Counted from the first letter of the stretch, positions 10,152-20,616 are shown. The stretch: 64,000 nt of DNA from Haemophilus pittmaniae (GCF_900186995.1 NZ_LT906463.1:806001-870000); one strand, 5' to 3'. The notes: generated from the sequence alone by a model not told the origin. Program-made: numbers and translations.

Positions 10152-12584
10152 ATGAGCAAGAAAAAAGCATTTCAAAGCGCCGATCCACATTATCAGCAGG
10201 AATTGGCTAAATACGGCAATCCTATTCCCAGTCGAGAATTTATTCTTTCCACGATTGATCAAAACAATGCCCCGATGAGCCGAGAAGAATTGGCCGAAGC
10301 CTTGGGGTTGGCGGATGAGGAGCGTTTAGAAGGGCTACGTCGCCGTTTGCGTGCCATGGAAAATGATGGCCAGTTAGTATTTACCAAACGTAAGCGTTAT
10401 GCCTTGCCGGCCAAATTAGATTTGCTGAAGGGAATGGTGCTCGGCCATCGTGATGGTTTTGGCTTTTTGCAAGTGGAAGGACAAAAAGATGATTTGTTTA
10501 TTCCCCATCATCAAATGCAACGCGTGATGCATGGCGATTATGTGTTGGCGCAAACCGCCGGATTGGATCGCCGTGGTCGTCGCGAGGTTCGGATTGTACG
10601 GGTATTGGAAAACCGTAAAAAGCAAATTGTTGGCCGGTTCTTTTTGGAAAACGGCTTCGGTTATGTAGTGCCTGATGATAGCCGTATCGGTCGAGATATT
10701 TTAATTCCCGACGATGCCCGTTGTGGTGCTCGTATGGGGCAGGTTGTGGTAGTAGAGTTGCAGGAACGTTCAGCTTCCTTTAACCAACCGGTCGGTCGAA
10801 TTATCGAAATTCTCGGTGATAATATGGCCAAGGGAATGGAAGTGGAGATTGCCCTACGCAATCATGATATTCCTCATCAATTCCCAGCCGCAGTAGAAAA
10901 ATATGTTAAGCGTTTCGCCGACGAAGAAGTGCCGGCGGAAGCCAAACAAGGTCGTGTTGATTTGCGTGCATTGCCGTTAGTAACCATTGATGGAGAGGAT
11001 GCTCGCGACTTTGATGATGCGGTATATTGTGAAAAACAGGGCAAAGGTTGGAAACTGTGGGTTGCAATTGCCGATGTGAGTTATTACGTACGATTGCACA
11101 CTGCCTTGGATAAGGAAGCCTATAATCGCGGTAATTCCGTGTATTTCCCGAATCGGGTGGTACCAATGTTACCGGAGGTGCTTTCCAATGGCCTTTGCTC
11201 GCTTAATCCACAGGTAGACCGGCTATGCATGGTATGTGAAATGCAGATTTCCGCTAAAGGAAAGCTTACCGACTATCGTTTTTACGAGGGGGTGATGAAT
11301 TCCCATGCTCGTTTGACCTATAACAAAGTCGCAGCGATTTTGGCCGATGATCAGGAATTAATTCAACGTTATCAACCCTTAGTTGGGCACTTGCGCGAGT
11401 TGCATCGTTTATATCTGGCGTTAGCCAATGCCCGTAAACAACGTGGTGCAATTGATTTTGAAACCATTGAAAGCAAATTTATTTTCAATGCCTTGGGGCG
11501 CATTGAACGGATTGAGCCGGTAGTACGCAATTATGCCCACAAGATGATTGAAGAATGTATGATCGCGGCAAATATTGCGGCAGCCAATTTTATGCAAAAA
11601 CATAAAGAGCCGGCGCTTTATCGTATCCATACGCCACCGGGTGAGGAAAAACTCAGTTCTTTCCGTGCATTTTTGGCCGAATGTGGCTTAACCTTAGGAG
11701 GCGGGTTGAAACCGACCACCAAGGATTATGCCGAATTGCTGGAGCAGGTTAAAGAACGTCCTGATCACGGATTAATTCAAACGATGTTGCTACGTTCGCT
11801 CAGTCAAGCGGTATATCATGCGGATAATTTCGGACATTTCGGCTTAGCCTTGGAGGAATATGCTCATTTCACTTCACCAATTCGCCGTTACCCCGACTTA
11901 ACCCTACATCGTGGTATTAAATATTTACTTGCCAAGGCCCAAGGCGCGAAACGCAAAACCACCGATGGTGGCGGCTATCATTATTCCTTTGAGGAAATTG
12001 ATGTGCTCGGGGATCATTGCTCTATGACTGAACGACGCGCCGATGATGCCACTCGTGAAGTTGCCGATTGGTTAAAATGTGAATATATGCAAGATCATGT
12101 GGGCGAAAGCTTTAGCGGGGTGATCTCTTCGGTTACCGGTTTCGGACTATTTGTCCGTTTGGATGATTTGTTTATTGATGGCTTAGTGCATATTTCTACC
12201 TTGGATAACGATTATTATCGCTTTGATATGGAAAAACAGCGTTTGATTGGCGAAAACAGCGGAATGATTTACCGCTTGGGGGACAAGGTAAGAATTAAAG
12301 TGGAAGCCGTTCATTTACAACAAAAAATGGTAGATTTTTCACTGTTGGAAAGCGAACGTAAGCCACGTCGAGCCGGTAAAACCGCTAAGCAAAAGGCTAA
12401 ACGCAGTTTTCAGGAATTGCCACAGCGTACTCAATCGAAAGGTAAAACAACGGCAAGCGCAGCGAGAACTAAGAAAGCCCCGAAAAAAGTGGCTACGCGC
12501 TCAAGCACTGGCAAAAAAACTGCCGATAAAAGAAAGTCAGGCTCTCCTAAAAGATCCTCCAAACGGAGTAATCGCAAAGCATAA
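10152..12584 (+). CDS. rnr: Ribonuclease R
   Basis: Processive 3'-5' exoribonuclease able to degrade structured RNA, 810 residues. Order of parts: N-terminal winged-helix region (about 25-85), two cold-shock domains (about 90-240, [11 protein letters not shown] and [10 protein letters not shown]), the RNB catalytic domain with [15 protein letters not shown] (about 278-292, active-site Asp cluster), an S1 domain near 640-725 ([15 protein letters not shown]), and a long Lys/Arg/Ser-rich basic tail of about 85 residues. This is the normal RNase R layout and includes the basic tail that aids duplex unwinding. It is followed about 70 bp later by rlmB, as in E. coli and Haemophilus. Confidence 0.97.
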   Translation: MSKKKAFQSADPHYQQELAKYGNPIPSREFILSTIDQNNAPMSREELAEALGLADEERLEGLRRRLRAMENDGQLVFTKRKRYALPAKLDLLKGMVLGHRDGFGFLQVEGQKDDLFIPHHQMQRVMHGDYVLAQTAGLDRRGRREVRIVRVLENRKKQIVGRFFLENGFGYVVPDDSRIGRDILIPDDARCGARMGQVVVVELQERSASFNQPVGRIIEILGDNMAKGMEVEIALRNHDIPHQFPAAVEKYVKRFADEEVPAEAKQGRVDLRALPLVTIDGEDARDFDDAVYCEKQGKGWKLWVAIADVSYYVRLHTALDKEAYNRGNSVYFPNRVVPMLPEVLSNGLCSLNPQVDRLCMVCEMQISAKGKLTDYRFYEGVMNSHARLTYNKVAAILADDQELIQRYQPLVGHLRELHRLYLALANARKQRGAIDFETIESKFIFNALGRIERIEPVVRNYAHKMIEECMIAANIAAANFMQKHKEPALYRIHTPPGEEKLSSFRAFLAECGLTLGGGLKPTTKDYAELLEQVKERPDHGLIQTMLLRSLSQAVYHADNFGHFGLALEEYAHFTSPIRRYPDLTLHRGIKYLLAKAQGAKRKTTDGGGYHYSFEEIDVLGDHCSMTERRADDATREVADWLKCEYMQDHVGESFSGVISSVTGFGLFVRLDDLFIDGLVHISTLDNDYYRFDMEKQRLIGENSGMIYRLGDKVRIKVEAVHLQQKMVDFSLLESERKPRRAGKTAKQKAKRSFQELPQRTQSKGKTTASAARTKKAPKKVATRSSTGKKTADKRKSGSPKRSSKRSNRKA

Positions 12585-12657
12585 TTAAGGTCGGCGGGAG
12601 TATAGCCCGCCATTGATTCATCTCGGCCGCAAGGCCCCTATAAATGAAATAATCACT

Positions 12658-13398
12658 ATGTCAGATAATATTTACGGTATTCATGCCGTACAAAGCATTC
12701 TAGCCAACAGTCCGGAACGTTTAATTGAAGTTTTTGTGTTAAAAGGACGTGAGGACAAGCGCCTACAACCTTTATTAAACGAGCTTTATGCATTAGGCCT
12801 GTCGGTGCAATTTGTCAACCGCCAAACCCTGGATAAAAAAGCCAATGGTGAGGTGCATCAAGGTATTATTGCCCGAGTACAACCGGCCCGTGAACTAAAT
12901 GAAGTTGATTTAGATAGTATTTTACAAACCCATTCAGCACCTTTATTACTGGTGTTGGATGGGGTAACCGATCCGCATAATTTGGGCGCTTGTTTGCGTA
13001 CAGCCGATGCTGCGGGGGTTGTCGCGGTGATCGTACCGAAGGATAAATCAGCGCAGCTGACCTCGATTGCACGTAAGGTAGCTTGTGGTGCGGCGGAAAC
13101 CGTTCCCTTGATTCGCGTGACTAATTTGGCGCGCACGCTACGCGATTTGCAGCAACAACATAATATTTGGGTGGTTGGTACCGCCGGTGAAGCTACAGAA
13201 ACCCTTTATCAGAGCCGTCTAACGGGGCCTTTGGCGTTAGTGATGGGGGCGGAAGGAGAAGGTATGCGCCGATTGACTCGTGAGCATTGCGATCAATTGA
13301 TTAGCATTCCTATGGCCGGTTCGGTGTCTTCCTTAAATGTTTCGGTCGCGACCGGCGTTTGTTTGTTTGAAATTGTCCGTCAACGCTTGGCCGTGTAA
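12658..13398 (+). CDS. rlmB: 23S rRNA (guanosine-2251-2'-O)-methyltransferase
   Basis: SPOUT-class (TrmH family) methyltransferase that modifies G2251 in the P-loop of 23S rRNA, 246 residues. The ATG at 12658 gives [15 protein letters not shown], the canonical N-terminus. An in-frame ATG 15 codons upstream gives an unrelated extension. The N-terminal substrate-binding domain covers about 1-75. The knot domain shows [20 protein letters not shown] (motif 1), [19 protein letters not shown] (motif 2) and [20 protein letters not shown] (motif 3). It is probably co-transcribed with rnr. The closest family alternative, TrmH acting on tRNA, is shorter on motif and context evidence. Confidence 0.95.
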   Translation: MSDNIYGIHAVQSILANSPERLIEVFVLKGREDKRLQPLLNELYALGLSVQFVNRQTLDKKANGEVHQGIIARVQPARELNEVDLDSILQTHSAPLLLVLDGVTDPHNLGACLRTADAAGVVAVIVPKDKSAQLTSIARKVACGAAETVPLIRVTNLARTLRDLQQQHNIWVVGTAGEATETLYQSRLTGPLALVMGAEGEGMRRLTREHCDQLISIPMAGSVSSLNVSVATGVCLFEIVRQRLAV

Positions 13399-13418
13399 TC
13401 GCCAGCGAGTGAGCTGAA

Positions 13419-13494
13419 CAACGCCCCTTGGGTTTTACGAATTTTGCTAAAAACAATATGTAACCCATTGATTTTATTAGGGTTGGTTTAAAAG
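13419..13494 (+). repeat. 77-bp IHF-site repeat, copy 4
   Basis: AACGCCCC at 13420-13427, core at 13468-13479 preceded by TAACCCA, then TTGGTTTAAAA. It lies 20 bp after the rlmB stop, same orientation as the gene. Within the 318-bp gap before brnQ it is followed by the Fur-box/sRNA candidate. Confidence 0.9.
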
Positions 13495-13549
13495 TCAAAA
13501 TGTAGGCTTGAGTGGTTCCTTGCGTAAGGGGAATGGCCGTAAGTTGAGA

Positions 13550-13564
13550 TGATAATTGTTATCA
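13550..13564 (+). promoter_or_regulatory. Fur-box-like operator
   Basis: TGATAATTGTTATCA is a 7-1-7 inverted repeat differing at one base from the Fur consensus TGATAATNATTATCA. It lies in the gap between convergent rlmB and brnQ, so it does not serve either gene's start. It is followed by a short transcript-sized region and a strong terminator. Confidence 0.6.
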
Positions 13565-13574
13565 AAAATTGATT

Positions 13575-13708
13575 TGGATCATGAAAGTGAATGAAATTAA
13601 TTGTATTGGTTCGACCAGTTCTATAGAATCCGCGCATCCGAATGATTTTGGATATCTTGTTCCTAAAATTAAAATAGGCCGTCTGCGAGAGGACGGCCTA
13701 TTTTTTTG
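13575..13708 (+). ncRNA. Candidate iron-regulated small RNA
   Basis: The region between the Fur-box-like site (13550-13564) and the terminator at 13671-13708 is about 110-130 bp, contains no convincing reading frame ending before the terminator, and lies between convergent genes. This is the layout of Fur-repressed sRNAs (RyhB type; HrrF has been described in H. influenzae). I could not assign a clean -35/-10 pair, and I see no RyhB core sequence. The left boundary is a guess. The alternative is that the terminator simply ends brnQ on the other strand. Confidence 0.4.
13671..13708. terminator. Strong bidirectional terminator (sRNA candidate / brnQ)
   Basis: Stem AAAATAGGCCGTC paired with GACGGCCTATTTT, loop of about eight bases, then TTTTTTT on the + strand and a matching A-run that gives a U-tract on the minus strand. 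Confidence 0.9.
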
Positions 13709-13716
13709 TCTGTTGG

Positions 13717-15021
13717 TTACTGTTGTTTGGCTAAACGACCAATCAGCATGCTTAGTAACATCACGGTTAATGCCGGTAATAACCAAGGTAAACCAAGATC
13801 GTACAGCGGTAGCGCTGATAGCGTTTGATTGATGCTTTCCGGCAACCAACCTAGATTGCGCAAGCTGTCACAAAGGCTGAAACACAGTGTGGTCAACAAG
13901 GTGGCATAGTAGCTCAGCTTGATTGATGGTAACTGACGACGAATTAATTGTAGCGCTACCAGCATAATGGCTAACGGATAAATCAATAATAAAGCCGGAA
14001 TAGTCACCCGTAATAAGGTAGTGAGGCCATATTGAGAAATTGCGGTTGTCATTAAGGTAAAGATGATGACCCAAAACGGATAGCCCAAACGAGGGTGGAA
14101 TTTAGCAAAATAATCGGCAGCTGCGCTGGTTACACCAACCAGGGTTGTGAGATTTGCCAAGATAATAATGCCGGCCATCATCCAAGTACCACGCTGACCG
14201 AATAATTCTGCCACATAACGGGAGAAAATTTGTCCGCCATTTTTTGCAGTTTGTGCCACATCAGCCGCGGTTGCCCCGAGATAAAAGAGTGAAAAATACA
14301 ACGCTGCCAACATTACCACGGATACTGCACCGGCCGATAATGTGTATTTCATGACCACGTTACCTTGGCTAATACCTTTAACCGCTAATGCCCGCGAGAC
14401 AATACCGCCGAAGGCAATTGCCGCCAATACATCCATGGTTTGATAACCGCCTAATAGCCCTACGGTGAGAGCTGGTTGTTCGGCATAGGCTTGCGTTGGC
14501 ATTTGAATCGGAGAGAGCGGTGAATTAATCACAGAAATACTAACGACCACTAAAAGAGCCAACAATGCCGGCGTCATGAATTTCCCAACACTCGAAATAA
14601 TAGTATTCGGGCGTAACATAAACAGCATGGCGATTAAATTGAAAATCAGGGAAAAGGTAAAACGACCAGTTTCATCATCGGTAGTTACGTTTAGTGGTAA
14701 CCAAGCCATTTCGTAGGCAACATTGGTCACCCGTGGCATGGCAAAAGTGGATCCAATAACTAAATAGAGAATACCCAAGAAAGCAATTTCTGCCCAACGT
14801 GGGAGATCGCGGGTCAGTATTTCCCCTCGCCCGAGAGTCGCCACGCACACTAAGGTAATAAACGGCATTAATACGCCGGTTAGGATAAACCCGGTTGCTG
14901 CAACAGGCCAATGTTGACCTGCCTGAAAACCTTCCATTGGCGGAAAAATAATATTCCCCGCGCCCAAGAAAAGGGCAAAAATCATCATGCCCAACACCAA
15001 AATATCTTTACGTCTTAACAT
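13717..15021 (-). CDS. brnQ: Branched-chain amino acid transport carrier (LIVCS family)
   Basis: Inner-membrane Na+ or H+ symporter for leucine, isoleucine and valine, 434 residues with about 12 hydrophobic segments. The N-terminus MLRRKDILVLGMMIFALFLG leading into AGNIIFPP is the BrnQ signature. FAMPRVTNVAYEM (about 93-105) and FGGIVSRALAVKGI (about 210-223) are also typical. Length fits the family (about 430-440). The 185-bp gap to nhaA is a divergent promoter region. Transcription ends at the shared hairpin at 13671-13708. Confidence 0.95.
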   Translation of the reverse strand: MLRRKDILVLGMMIFALFLGAGNIIFPPMEGFQAGQHWPVAATGFILTGVLMPFITLVCVATLGRGEILTRDLPRWAEIAFLGILYLVIGSTFAMPRVTNVAYEMAWLPLNVTTDDETGRFTFSLIFNLIAMLFMLRPNTIISSVGKFMTPALLALLVVVSISVINSPLSPIQMPTQAYAEQPALTVGLLGGYQTMDVLAAIAFGGIVSRALAVKGISQGNVVMKYTLSAGAVSVVMLAALYFSLFYLGATAADVAQTAKNGGQIFSRYVAELFGQRGTWMMAGIIILANLTTLVGVTSAAADYFAKFHPRLGYPFWVIIFTLMTTAISQYGLTTLLRVTIPALLLIYPLAIMLVALQLIRRQLPSIKLSYYATLLTTLCFSLCDSLRNLGWLPESINQTLSALPLYDLGLPWLLPALTVMLLSMLIGRLAKQQ

Positions 15022-15215
15022 CTTTTAGTTTTATTACAAATTGAAAACAGCCTGCATTCTATTATAAAAATGCATAAAACCCCAGTTTATTGTGGGGAAA
15101 AAACTGGAAATGAGCCCGAATAAAGCATAAAACACTTTTATTCCATAATGAAATAAAAATGTGATAGTATCTTTCCCTATTTTCTTTTTTATCTGTTTTT
15201 TAGGGAGTGGTTAGC

Positions 15216-16385
15216 GTGTTAAATTTAGTTAAACGCTTTTTCCAACGGGAATCTTCTGGTGGAATTTTATTATTACTTTCTGCTATTACGGCAATAATTT
15301 TTGCGAACTCTGTTTTTGTTTCGCTTTATCATGATTTCTTAAATTTACCGGTTGCGATTCGTATCGGCGATTTTTCTATCGATAAAACCCTGATTCATTG
15401 GATTAATGATGGGTTTATGGCGGTATTTTTCGTATTGGTCGGAATGGAGGTAAAGCGCGAGTTGCTGGAAGGCTCCTTGGCCAGTTATCAACAAGCGGTC
15501 TTTCCGGCTATTGCAGCCTTGGGTGGAATGATTATGCCGGCGGCGGTGTATTGGGTGTTAATAGGTGGACATAGTGAATTTGCCAATGGTTGGGCAATTC
15601 CAATGGCAACCGATATTGCCTTTGCGCTAGGGATCGTAGCATTGTTGAGCAAGCGGGTACCTTTACCGTTAAAAGTCTTCTTATTGGCTTTGGCGATTAT
15701 TGATGACCTAGGGGCTATTGTCGTGATTGCCTTGTTTTTCTCGCAGGATCTAAGTTTGACGGCGTTGGTGTGTGCGGCATTGGCGATTATCGCGTTGATT
15801 TTACTCAATCGTTTTCGGGTGAGTGCGCTTTGTGCTTATCTTTTAGTGGGCGGTTTTTTATGGGCGTCAGTATTGAAATCGGGAGTACATGCGACTTTAG
15901 CCGGCGTAATTATCGGCTTTTCTATTCCATTACGCGGACAACATGGCGAAACTCCGTTACATGATTTTGAGCATGCTTTAGCGCCTTGGGCCGGTTTCTT
16001 TATCCTGCCACTATTTGCCTTTGCGAATGCCGGGGTAAGTTTTGAGGGGCTAAATTGGGAGATGTTAGCTTCACCGCTATTAATGGCGATAACCCTAGGG
16101 CTGCTGGTGGGTAAACCATTAGGTGTTTTTGTGTTTAGTTATATCTCGGTGAAATGTGGTTTAGCCAAGTTACCGCAAGGCGTTAACTTTAAGCAAATTT
16201 TTGCGATTGCTGTGTTATGTGGTATTGGTTTTACTATGTCGATGTTTTTAGCCAGCTTGGCCTTTGAGACCGCCGCCGGGGATAGTATTAATGCTCTCTC
16301 GCGGCTTGGTATTTTGCTCGGTTCCTCACTTTCAGCCATATTCGGTTATGGCTTATTAAAAGCGGTGACGGCAAAGAGTGCATAA
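15216..16385 (+). CDS. nhaA: Na+/H+ antiporter NhaA
   Basis: Inner-membrane antiporter exporting Na+ for H+, 389 residues with about 12 helices. I use the GTG at 15216 ([16 protein letters not shown]), which has AGGGAG at eight bases. The GTG at 15207 lies inside that RBS. Key residues are visible: the pair of aspartates in [20 protein letters not shown] (E. coli D163/D164) and the NhaA segment [16 protein letters not shown] (D133 equivalent). The C-terminal [15 protein letters not shown] is also conserved. The gene is single, with a hairpin after it. Confidence 0.96.
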   Translation: MLNLVKRFFQRESSGGILLLLSAITAIIFANSVFVSLYHDFLNLPVAIRIGDFSIDKTLIHWINDGFMAVFFVLVGMEVKRELLEGSLASYQQAVFPAIAALGGMIMPAAVYWVLIGGHSEFANGWAIPMATDIAFALGIVALLSKRVPLPLKVFLLALAIIDDLGAIVVIALFFSQDLSLTALVCAALAIIALILLNRFRVSALCAYLLVGGFLWASVLKSGVHATLAGVIIGFSIPLRGQHGETPLHDFEHALAPWAGFFILPLFAFANAGVSFEGLNWEMLASPLLMAITLGLLVGKPLGVFVFSYISVKCGLAKLPQGVNFKQIFAIAVLCGIGFTMSMFLASLAFETAAGDSINALSRLGILLGSSLSAIFGYGLLKAVTAKSA

Positions 16386-16390
16386 GTCAT

Positions 16391-16422
16391 AAAAACGGGT
16401 GGAGGAGACTTCGCCCGTTTTT
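16391..16422 (+). terminator. Rho-independent terminator after nhaA
   Basis: AAAAACGGG paired with CCCGTTTTT around a 14-base irregular loop, ending in a T-run. Confidence 0.7.
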
Positions 16423-16519
16423 AATTGCACTAAGCAACTTCATTACCTTGAGTTCAACGGGGTAAAACCGCATAATAAGCAACTTTATTGCTATTTTAAT
16501 AATTACAACGAGGCTCCCT

Positions 16520-17689
16520 ATGTCCGATGCTCCGCAAGATTTGGCTGAAAACTCCGCTGACAAACGTCAAAAACGTAAAAAAAACCTCGCCATTTTTTTC
16601 TTTCTTCTTATTCTTTCAGCTGTTGCGGCAACGGTATATTGGGCGTTATTTGTGCGGGGCTATGCTGAGACTGAAGATGCTTATGTAAGCGGTAATCAGG
16701 TACAGGTTTCGTCCCAAGTCGCGGGGAATATAGCCCGAATTAACGTGGATAATATGGATAAAGTGCGTGCCGGAGATATTTTGATTGAGTTGGACGATAC
16801 CAATGCCAAATTGAATTTTGAAACGGCGCAAAGTACCTTAGCCAATGCGGTGCGGCAGGTTCAACAATTGGAATTTACCGTCAAACAGTTGCAGTCGCAG
16901 GTGCAAGCAAATCAAATTAGCTTGCAACAAGCACAAGGTAATTTAGCCCGTCGCGTACAATTAGCTAAAAATGATGCGATTGATAAAGAATCCTTCCAAC
17001 ATGCCAAAGAGGCAGTGGCATTAGCCGAAGCCAATTTACAAATCTCCAAAAATCAACTGGCGGCCAATCAGGCGCTATTATTATCCCGTCCTTTACGTGA
17101 ACAACCACAGGTACAAAACGCCATCAGTAATCTTAAAAGTAGTTGGTTGGCTTTACAGCGAACTAAAATCTTAAGCCCGTTGGATGGTTATGTGGCACGT
17201 CGTAATACACAAGTGGGACAGGCCGTTTCGGTAGGTAGCCCGTTATTGGCCGTAGTGTCAACCGAGCAAATGTGGTTGGATGCTAACTTTAAAGAAACCC
17301 AATTAACCGATATGCGCATTGGCCAACCGGCAACCATTCATTTTGATTTGTACGGCAAAAACAAAGTTTTCCATGGTACCGTTGTCGGTATTGAAATGGG
17401 CACCGGTAGTGCGTTTTCCTTGCTGCCGGCACAAAATGCTACTGGTAACTGGATTAAAGTAGTACAACGAGTACCGGTACGTATCAGTTTAGATCCTCAA
17501 GAAATGGCTGATTATCCGTTGCGCATCGGACTTTCCGCAACCGTGGAAGTGAAAGTAGAGAATCCGCAAGGTGAAACGCTGCGAACCGGGAAGCCGGAAA
17601 GTACACTCTATAGCACCGATGTATTGCGCTATGACGAAACGCCGATTAATCAATTAATCGAGCAAATCATTAACGATAACAGCCGCTAA
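16520..17689 (+). CDS. emrA: Membrane fusion protein of a multidrug efflux pump (EmrA/HlyD family)
   Basis: Periplasmic adaptor, 389 residues. A cytosolic Lys-rich start is followed by one transmembrane helix (about 26-46), then the lipoyl half-motif GYAETEDAYVSGNQVQVSSQ (about 50-69). A long helical hairpin follows (about 95-195, coiled-coil with Gln/Ala heptads), then the second lipoyl half ILSPLDGYVARRNTQVGQ and a beta-barrel. The adaptor links the inner-membrane carrier to a TolC-type channel. No outer-membrane channel gene is adjacent. The stop is two bases before the emrB start, so the genes are co-translated. The substrate range is not readable. Confidence 0.95.
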   Translation: MSDAPQDLAENSADKRQKRKKNLAIFFFLLILSAVAATVYWALFVRGYAETEDAYVSGNQVQVSSQVAGNIARINVDNMDKVRAGDILIELDDTNAKLNFETAQSTLANAVRQVQQLEFTVKQLQSQVQANQISLQQAQGNLARRVQLAKNDAIDKESFQHAKEAVALAEANLQISKNQLAANQALLLSRPLREQPQVQNAISNLKSSWLALQRTKILSPLDGYVARRNTQVGQAVSVGSPLLAVVSTEQMWLDANFKETQLTDMRIGQPATIHFDLYGKNKVFHGTVVGIEMGTGSAFSLLPAQNATGNWIKVVQRVPVRISLDPQEMADYPLRIGLSATVEVKVENPQGETLRTGKPESTLYSTDVLRYDETPINQLIEQIINDNSR

Positions 17690-17691
17690 CC

Positions 17692-19218
17692 ATGTCCGCA
17701 CAAAAATTCCCACCAGTAGAGGGGATGTTGTTGGTTTTGCTGACTTTTTCCCTATCCTTGGCTACATTTATGCAGGTGTTGGATTCTACCATTGCAAATG
17801 TGGCGATTCCGACCATCGCCGGTGATTTGGGAGCATCTTCTAGTCAAGGCACCTGGGTCATTACCTCCTTTGGTGTGGCTAATGCAATTTCTATTCCCAT
17901 TACCGGTTGGTTAGCTAAGCGTTTTGGTGAAGTCCGGCTATTCTTAGTTGCGACCTTTTTATTTGTGGTGACCTCTTGGTTGTGCGGTATTTCCCATAGT
18001 TTGGAAATGTTGATTCTATGCCGGGTCGCGCAAGGTGCGGTGGCCGGGCCGATTATTCCACTCTCGCAAAGTTTGCTATTAAACAATTATCCACCGGAAA
18101 AACGCCCAATGGCGCTGGCTTTCTGGGCGATGACTGTTGTGGTAGCACCGATCTTCGGGCCAATTTTAGGCGGTTGGATCAGCGATAATATGCATTGGGG
18201 ATGGATTTTCTTTATTAACGTCCCTATTGGTTTAGCGGTCATTGCGATTAGCTGGTGGATTTTATCTCGTCGGGAAAGTGCTGTGCAGCATCAACCGATT
18301 GATACAGTGGGCCTAATTTTATTGGTTGTGGGTGTGGGCTCACTACAATTGTTATTGGATAAGGGCCGCGAACTGGATTGGTTCAATTCTAATGAAATTA
18401 TTATTCTCAGTATTTTGGCGGCAGTTTGTTTGATTGCGTTGGTGATTTGGGAATTGACCGATGATAATCCGGTGGTGGATATCTCATTATTTAGGTCGCG
18501 TAATTTTAGTGTGGGTTGTTTGGCCTCCAGTTTGGCTTTCTTGGTCTATTTGGGCTCAGTCGTATTGATTCCACTATTGTTACAACAGGTGTACGGTTAT
18601 ACCGCGACATGGTCGGGGCTAGCTTCTGCACCGGTGGGATTATTCCCGATTTTATTATCCCCGCTGATTGGCCGTTTCGGCGCTAAAATCGATATGCGTT
18701 GGTTGGTGACCATCAGTTTCGTGGTGTATGCCATTACCTTTTATTGGCGCGCGGTGACCTTTGAGCCGGGAATGGCTTTTGTGGATGTGGTGTTGCCGCA
18801 ATTGGTTCAAGGGATTGCGGTAGCCTGTTTCTTTATGCCATTGACAGCTATTACCTTATCGGAAATTCCTCCGCAAAAAATGGCTTCGGCCTCTAGTCTA
18901 TTTAACTTTTTACGAACATTGGCCGGCTCTATCGGAACATCCTTGACGACCATGCTTTGGTACAACCGTGAAGCCGTTCATCACACACAATTGGCCGAAA
19001 GCATCAATCCGTTTAATCCGCTATCGGTACAATATTTTGACAGCATGGCAAGATTTGGCTTAAGCGAGCAACAGGCCGCTTCGAATATGGCACGGCAAAT
19101 TACCGCACAGGGGTTTATTATTGGGGCGAATGAAATATTTTATCTTTCAGCGGCAATTTTTTTGATGCTATTTGTGGTGGTATGGTTTGCCAAACCGCCT
19201 TTTGGCGCGCGGCATTAA
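17692..19218 (+). CDS. emrB: Multidrug efflux MFS transporter, DHA2 family (EmrB)
   Basis: Inner-membrane drug:H+ antiporter of 508 residues with 14 predicted helices. DHA2 motifs present: TFMQVLDSTIANVAIPTIAG (motif D1, helix 1), WLAKRFGEVRLF (motif A, loop 2-3), LCRVAQGAVAGPIIPLSQS (motif B) and GPILGGWISDNMHWGWIFFI (motif C). It works with EmrA, directly upstream with a two-base gap. A repeat copy follows 15 bp after the stop and no other terminator was seen. Confidence 0.96.
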   Translation: MSAQKFPPVEGMLLVLLTFSLSLATFMQVLDSTIANVAIPTIAGDLGASSSQGTWVITSFGVANAISIPITGWLAKRFGEVRLFLVATFLFVVTSWLCGISHSLEMLILCRVAQGAVAGPIIPLSQSLLLNNYPPEKRPMALAFWAMTVVVAPIFGPILGGWISDNMHWGWIFFINVPIGLAVIAISWWILSRRESAVQHQPIDTVGLILLVVGVGSLQLLLDKGRELDWFNSNEIIILSILAAVCLIALVIWELTDDNPVVDISLFRSRNFSVGCLASSLAFLVYLGSVVLIPLLLQQVYGYTATWSGLASAPVGLFPILLSPLIGRFGAKIDMRWLVTISFVVYAITFYWRAVTFEPGMAFVDVVLPQLVQGIAVACFFMPLTAITLSEIPPQKMASASSLFNFLRTLAGSIGTSLTTMLWYNREAVHHTQLAESINPFNPLSVQYFDSMARFGLSEQQAASNMARQITAQGFIIGANEIFYLSAAIFLMLFVVVWFAKPPFGARH

Positions 19219-19232
19219 TTAAAGACTTCGGC

Positions 19233-19308
19233 AAACGCCCCCTTGAAAAACAAAGTTTTCTCTAAAAATACATGTAACTCATTGATTTTATTAGAAATGA
19301 GTTAAAAA
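19233..19308 (+). repeat. 77-bp IHF-site repeat, copy 5
   Basis: AAACGCCCC start, core at 19282-19293. The flanks form a perfect seven-base inverted repeat, TAACTCA ... TGAGTTA, around the core. GAAAAAC and GTTTTC in the first half can also pair. It lies just after emrB and 58 bp before the next start codon, in the same orientation. Confidence 0.9.
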
Positions 19309-19365
19309 TGTACTAAATATGATATTACGTCGATATATGTATCGGCTGATTTGGAGCAATTGTAA

Positions 19366-20601
19366 ATGCAAAAACTAATCCTCACCGCTCTCGATGATAA
19401 TGATCCGCTGTGGTATGACAATCTGATCCCTTTTCTGTTGAGTTTGCGCCAAACCGATTATGATGGTGAAGTTGGCGTGCTTGATTATGGTTTGAGCGCG
19501 GCCAAACGCGAGGTGCTGGAACGCCATCAGGTTCAGCTTTTCACACCTTCTCATCGTTGCTCCGAATTATTGTTGGATCGCCATTTATCCGCAGCAGACA
19601 TTGCTGAAGCCCATGATGTGGCACAATTGGCGGTGATTGACTGTGATATTTGGTTTCCACAGCCGCATTTGGATTTATTCGCCCAAATACAATCGATGGA
19701 TAAATTGTATTGTGCTTTCGATCCTTGGCGCTGTAGTTTCCTTATTAGAGGTGTAGTACCAGAAGCCATTGCCGAAGTGGATGCGCAGTTGGATACCCTG
19801 CAGAAACAACAAGGTCATATGTGGCAGGTTGGACTCATTTTAGGTGGTCAACAAGCTTGGGCTAATTACCGTGATTATGTATTGGAATGTTTAACTGATA
19901 GTCGTTTTAAACTAGTTTATGGCATTGATAGTACGTTGTTTAATTTATATGCGCTACAGCATGATGGCGTGGCTTGGTTGCATTCAAAATATAATTGTCC
20001 GCCGGTATGGGGAATTGAGCACAAACAAACAGACAGTGGCATTGAATTTTATGTGAAAGGCGAACCGGTACAGGGATTGCATGTTACCCGTCGCCATCGG
20101 CAGGAAGAGATTGCCTATCATCGCGTGCATGAGGCACATTACTATGCCGCCGGACGGGATTATCAGCCGGCAGGCCAACCAATGTTTAACATTGTGCGTG
20201 ATAGCTTGCTCGTCTATCCGCCGGAAAATAATGAGCTAACCTTAGAGTTGATAAGTGCAGAAGCAAATGGCGGACATTTTGCGGTGCATGTTGAACATTC
20301 CGGCGAAGTGTATAAAGCGGGTTCTTTGTGGTTGGAGGTGGCAGGAGAGAGCCATATTCGGTTACGTAATCCACATAGTGAAACTGTGCGGGTACAATAT
20401 TTTTACCAAGGGATGTTACGTTATCGTCGTTGTGGTGTTGTGGACATTGTTTGGGAAAATGGTGGAACCTTTGTACCGCAGGAAAATGCCCTGTATTACA
20501 TAGATTTGAGACCGAATGAAAGCTTTGAACTACGCACCCGTGAACTGGATGTGAAGAATTCGCGGATTCGCTGGGTATTGGATAATGTGCGATTGATTTA
20601 A
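19366..20601 (+). CDS. Unknown protein, possible GT-A-type glycosyltransferase with C-terminal domain
   Basis: I do not recognise this 411-residue protein with certainty. The first ~240 residues look like a nucleotide-sugar-transferase fold: an alternating hydrophobic start (KLILTALDDNDPLWYDNLIP), a DxD-like LAVIDCDIWFPQP (about 88-100), an aromatic-rich FDPWRCSFLIRG, and YGIDSTLFNLYALQHDGVAWL (about 185-205). Such features occur in LPS or capsule transferases. From about 280 the sequence is beta-rich with Trp/Tyr, like an accessory sandwich. No signal peptide or transmembrane helix is seen. It lies alone between emrB and a C4-dicarboxylate carrier and shares a terminator with the latter. The function is inferred only at fold level. 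Confidence 0.55.
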   Translation: MQKLILTALDDNDPLWYDNLIPFLLSLRQTDYDGEVGVLDYGLSAAKREVLERHQVQLFTPSHRCSELLLDRHLSAADIAEAHDVAQLAVIDCDIWFPQPHLDLFAQIQSMDKLYCAFDPWRCSFLIRGVVPEAIAEVDAQLDTLQKQQGHMWQVGLILGGQQAWANYRDYVLECLTDSRFKLVYGIDSTLFNLYALQHDGVAWLHSKYNCPPVWGIEHKQTDSGIEFYVKGEPVQGLHVTRRHRQEEIAYHRVHEAHYYAAGRDYQPAGQPMFNIVRDSLLVYPPENNELTLELISAEANGGHFAVHVEHSGEVYKAGSLWLEVAGESHIRLRNPHSETVRVQYFYQGMLRYRRCGVVDIVWENGGTFVPQENALYYIDLRPNESFELRTRELDVKNSRIRWVLDNVRLI

Positions 20602-20616
20602 AATATTTGGGTAAAG

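Noticed and set aside
13600..13650. GGTTCGA resembling a tRNA T-loop
   Set aside because: No acceptor, D or anticodon stems can be formed around it.
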